DNA of 38,789 nt from Acidimicrobiia bacterium (GTDB lineage: Bacteria > Actinomycetota > Acidimicrobiia > Spongiisociales > UBA5794), in assembly GCA_030066715.1 (NCBI GenBank), contig JASJBC010000042.1, positions 1 through 38,789 on the forward strand, written 5' to 3'. The position numbers and the translations under genes are program-made. The notes below the pieces were generated by a model, which did no database searches, was not told the origin of the DNA, and saw only the letters and a list, made by a program, of their open reading frames with translations. Shown in pieces: positions 38,061 to 38,789 of the stretch (its first letter is position 1; each line of letters starts with the position of its first letter).

Positions 38061-38789
38061 ATGACATACGGACAACCGCAACCACTGGCCTCGCAGTGGG
38101 ACAGCTTCAAGCAGGTCGTACAGGACGAGGTCTCGGTTGGGGCCTGGCAGACGTGGATTGCGCCCTTGCGGGCGGAGCACTCTGACTCGGCTCTCACCCT
38201 CGAGGCCCCAAGCGAATTCCACCGGTCGTGGGTGAGGGATCGTTATCTCTCCGCCCTTCGCAGGGCGACGGCTCAGGTCTACGGACCCGATATCGAGATC
38301 CGTCTCGACGTCGCAGTGGAGGACATGACGCCGCCACCGGCCCAACCCGCTCCAGAGCAAGCAGAGCCGACGACCGCTCCGCAACAGCCACGGCTGCCGT
38401 TGTCTGGGGAGTCTCGTCTCATCTCCAAGTACACCTTCGAGAACTTCGTCGTCGGCTCCTCGAATCGATTCGCCAACGCCGCCGCCATGGCCGTTGCCGA
38501 GCAACCGGGCAGCCAGTACAACCCGCTGTTCATCTACGCAGACGCCGGCTTGGGCAAGACCCACCTTCTTCATGCGGTTGGTCATCACCGCAGCGAGCTC
38601 GCCCCGGGATCCATCGTCCGCTACGTCACATCCGAGCAGTTCTTCAACGAGTTCATCAACGGCATCCGCCGCAAGCGAATGGACGAGTTCAAGGCGCGGT
38701 ACCGCACCATCGACCTCCTCCTTCTCGACGATGTCCAGTTCTTTGACGGCAAAGAGCAGATCCTCGAGGAGTTCTTCCACACGTTCAAC
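38061..38789 (+). CDS. dnaA: Chromosomal replication initiator DnaA, N-terminal part (cut by window edge)
   Basis: 243 residues visible, with no stop before the window edge. Domain I: WDSFKQVVQDEVSVGAWQTWIAPL (1-36) and the following strands. Domain II: a Pro/Gln-rich linker, about 90-112. Domain III begins YTFENFVVGSSNRFANAAAMAVAE, with Walker A DAGLGKTH (161-168; the usual G-G-x-G-L-G-K-T is changed to A-D-A-G-L-G-K-T), and Walker B LLLLDDVQFF (219-228). It melts the origin and loads helicase. The ATG is chosen because the domain I motif starts 11 residues on. It has no good Shine-Dalgarno. Divergent from rpmH, as is typical near the origin. Confidence 0.97.
   Translation, partial: MTYGQPQPLASQWDSFKQVVQDEVSVGAWQTWIAPLRAEHSDSALTLEAPSEFHRSWVRDRYLSALRRATAQVYGPDIEIRLDVAVEDMTPPPAQPAPEQAEPTTAPQQPRLPLSGESRLISKYTFENFVVGSSNRFANAAAMAVAEQPGSQYNPLFIYADAGLGKTHLLHAVGHHRSELAPGSIVRYVTSEQFFNEFINGIRRKRMDEFKARYRTIDLLLLDDVQFFDGKEQILEEFFHTFN

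Overview
The window looks like a chromosome segment of a high-GC actinomycete (Actinomycetota). My best guess is class Acidimicrobiia or a close relative. The basis is the conserved block at its right end, which follows the actinobacterial order around dnaA: CCA-adding enzyme, pseudokinase, ECF sigma factor, anti-sigma factor, trxB, trxA, cwlM-like, parB, parA, rsmG, khpB/jag, yidC, yidD, rnpA, rpmH, dnaA. The class assignment is an inference; no rRNA is present.

Layout. (1) About 1-11.0 kb is an accessory region of mostly single-gene units: two APH-type phosphotransferases, a P-loop kinase-like protein, a DinB-like protein, VOC proteins, an ArsR regulator coupled to an AHSA1-VOC fusion, a membrane HExxH protein, three small proteins of immunity-like families, and a DUF222/HNH nuclease. 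Eight related, partly dyad-symmetric intergenic repeats are scattered between 1.69 and 9.37 kb. I saw none to the right of the HNH gene. (2) 11.05-17.2 kb is an arginine operon on the minus strand, argC-argJ-argB-argR-argG-argH. It has an ARG-box-like palindrome on its promoter and lacks argD and argF. (3) 17.2-23.2 kb holds a PadR regulator divergent from a small winged-helix-like protein, a large membrane protein, a YjjI glycine-radical enzyme with its YjjW activase, and a membrane protein with a soluble N-terminal domain. (4) 23.2-26.4 kb on the minus strand holds cca, a zinc-ribbon RNase HI and pilT. (5) 26.6-32.8 kb on the plus strand holds a GNAT protein, a MurJ-free pseudokinase, sigma/anti-sigma, trxB-trxA and a CwlM-like protein whose amidase site is altered. 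(6) 32.8-37.6 kb is a tightly packed minus-strand operon from rpmH to parB. (7) dnaA starts at 38061 and runs off the window; its upstream region carries three DnaA boxes.

How the genes work together. The arg operon makes arginine and encodes its own repressor. The YjjI/YjjW pair implies an oxygen-sensitive radical reaction of unknown substrate. The right end couples chromosome replication and partition, membrane insertion, tRNA 5' processing, thiol redox and cell-wall signalling.

Most notable observations: the repeat-bounded gene units; an rnpA frame whose only standard start codon lies inside rpmH, as in Thermus; a parS-like site inside a 34-bp palindrome over the rsmG start; a stand-alone pseudokinase where mycobacteria have a MurJ fusion; a CwlM-like protein with both expected zinc histidines replaced by cysteine; two small membrane-protein genes of 57 and 50 residues; and many genes whose -10 hexamer ends about 6 nt before the start codon, predicting leaderless mRNAs.
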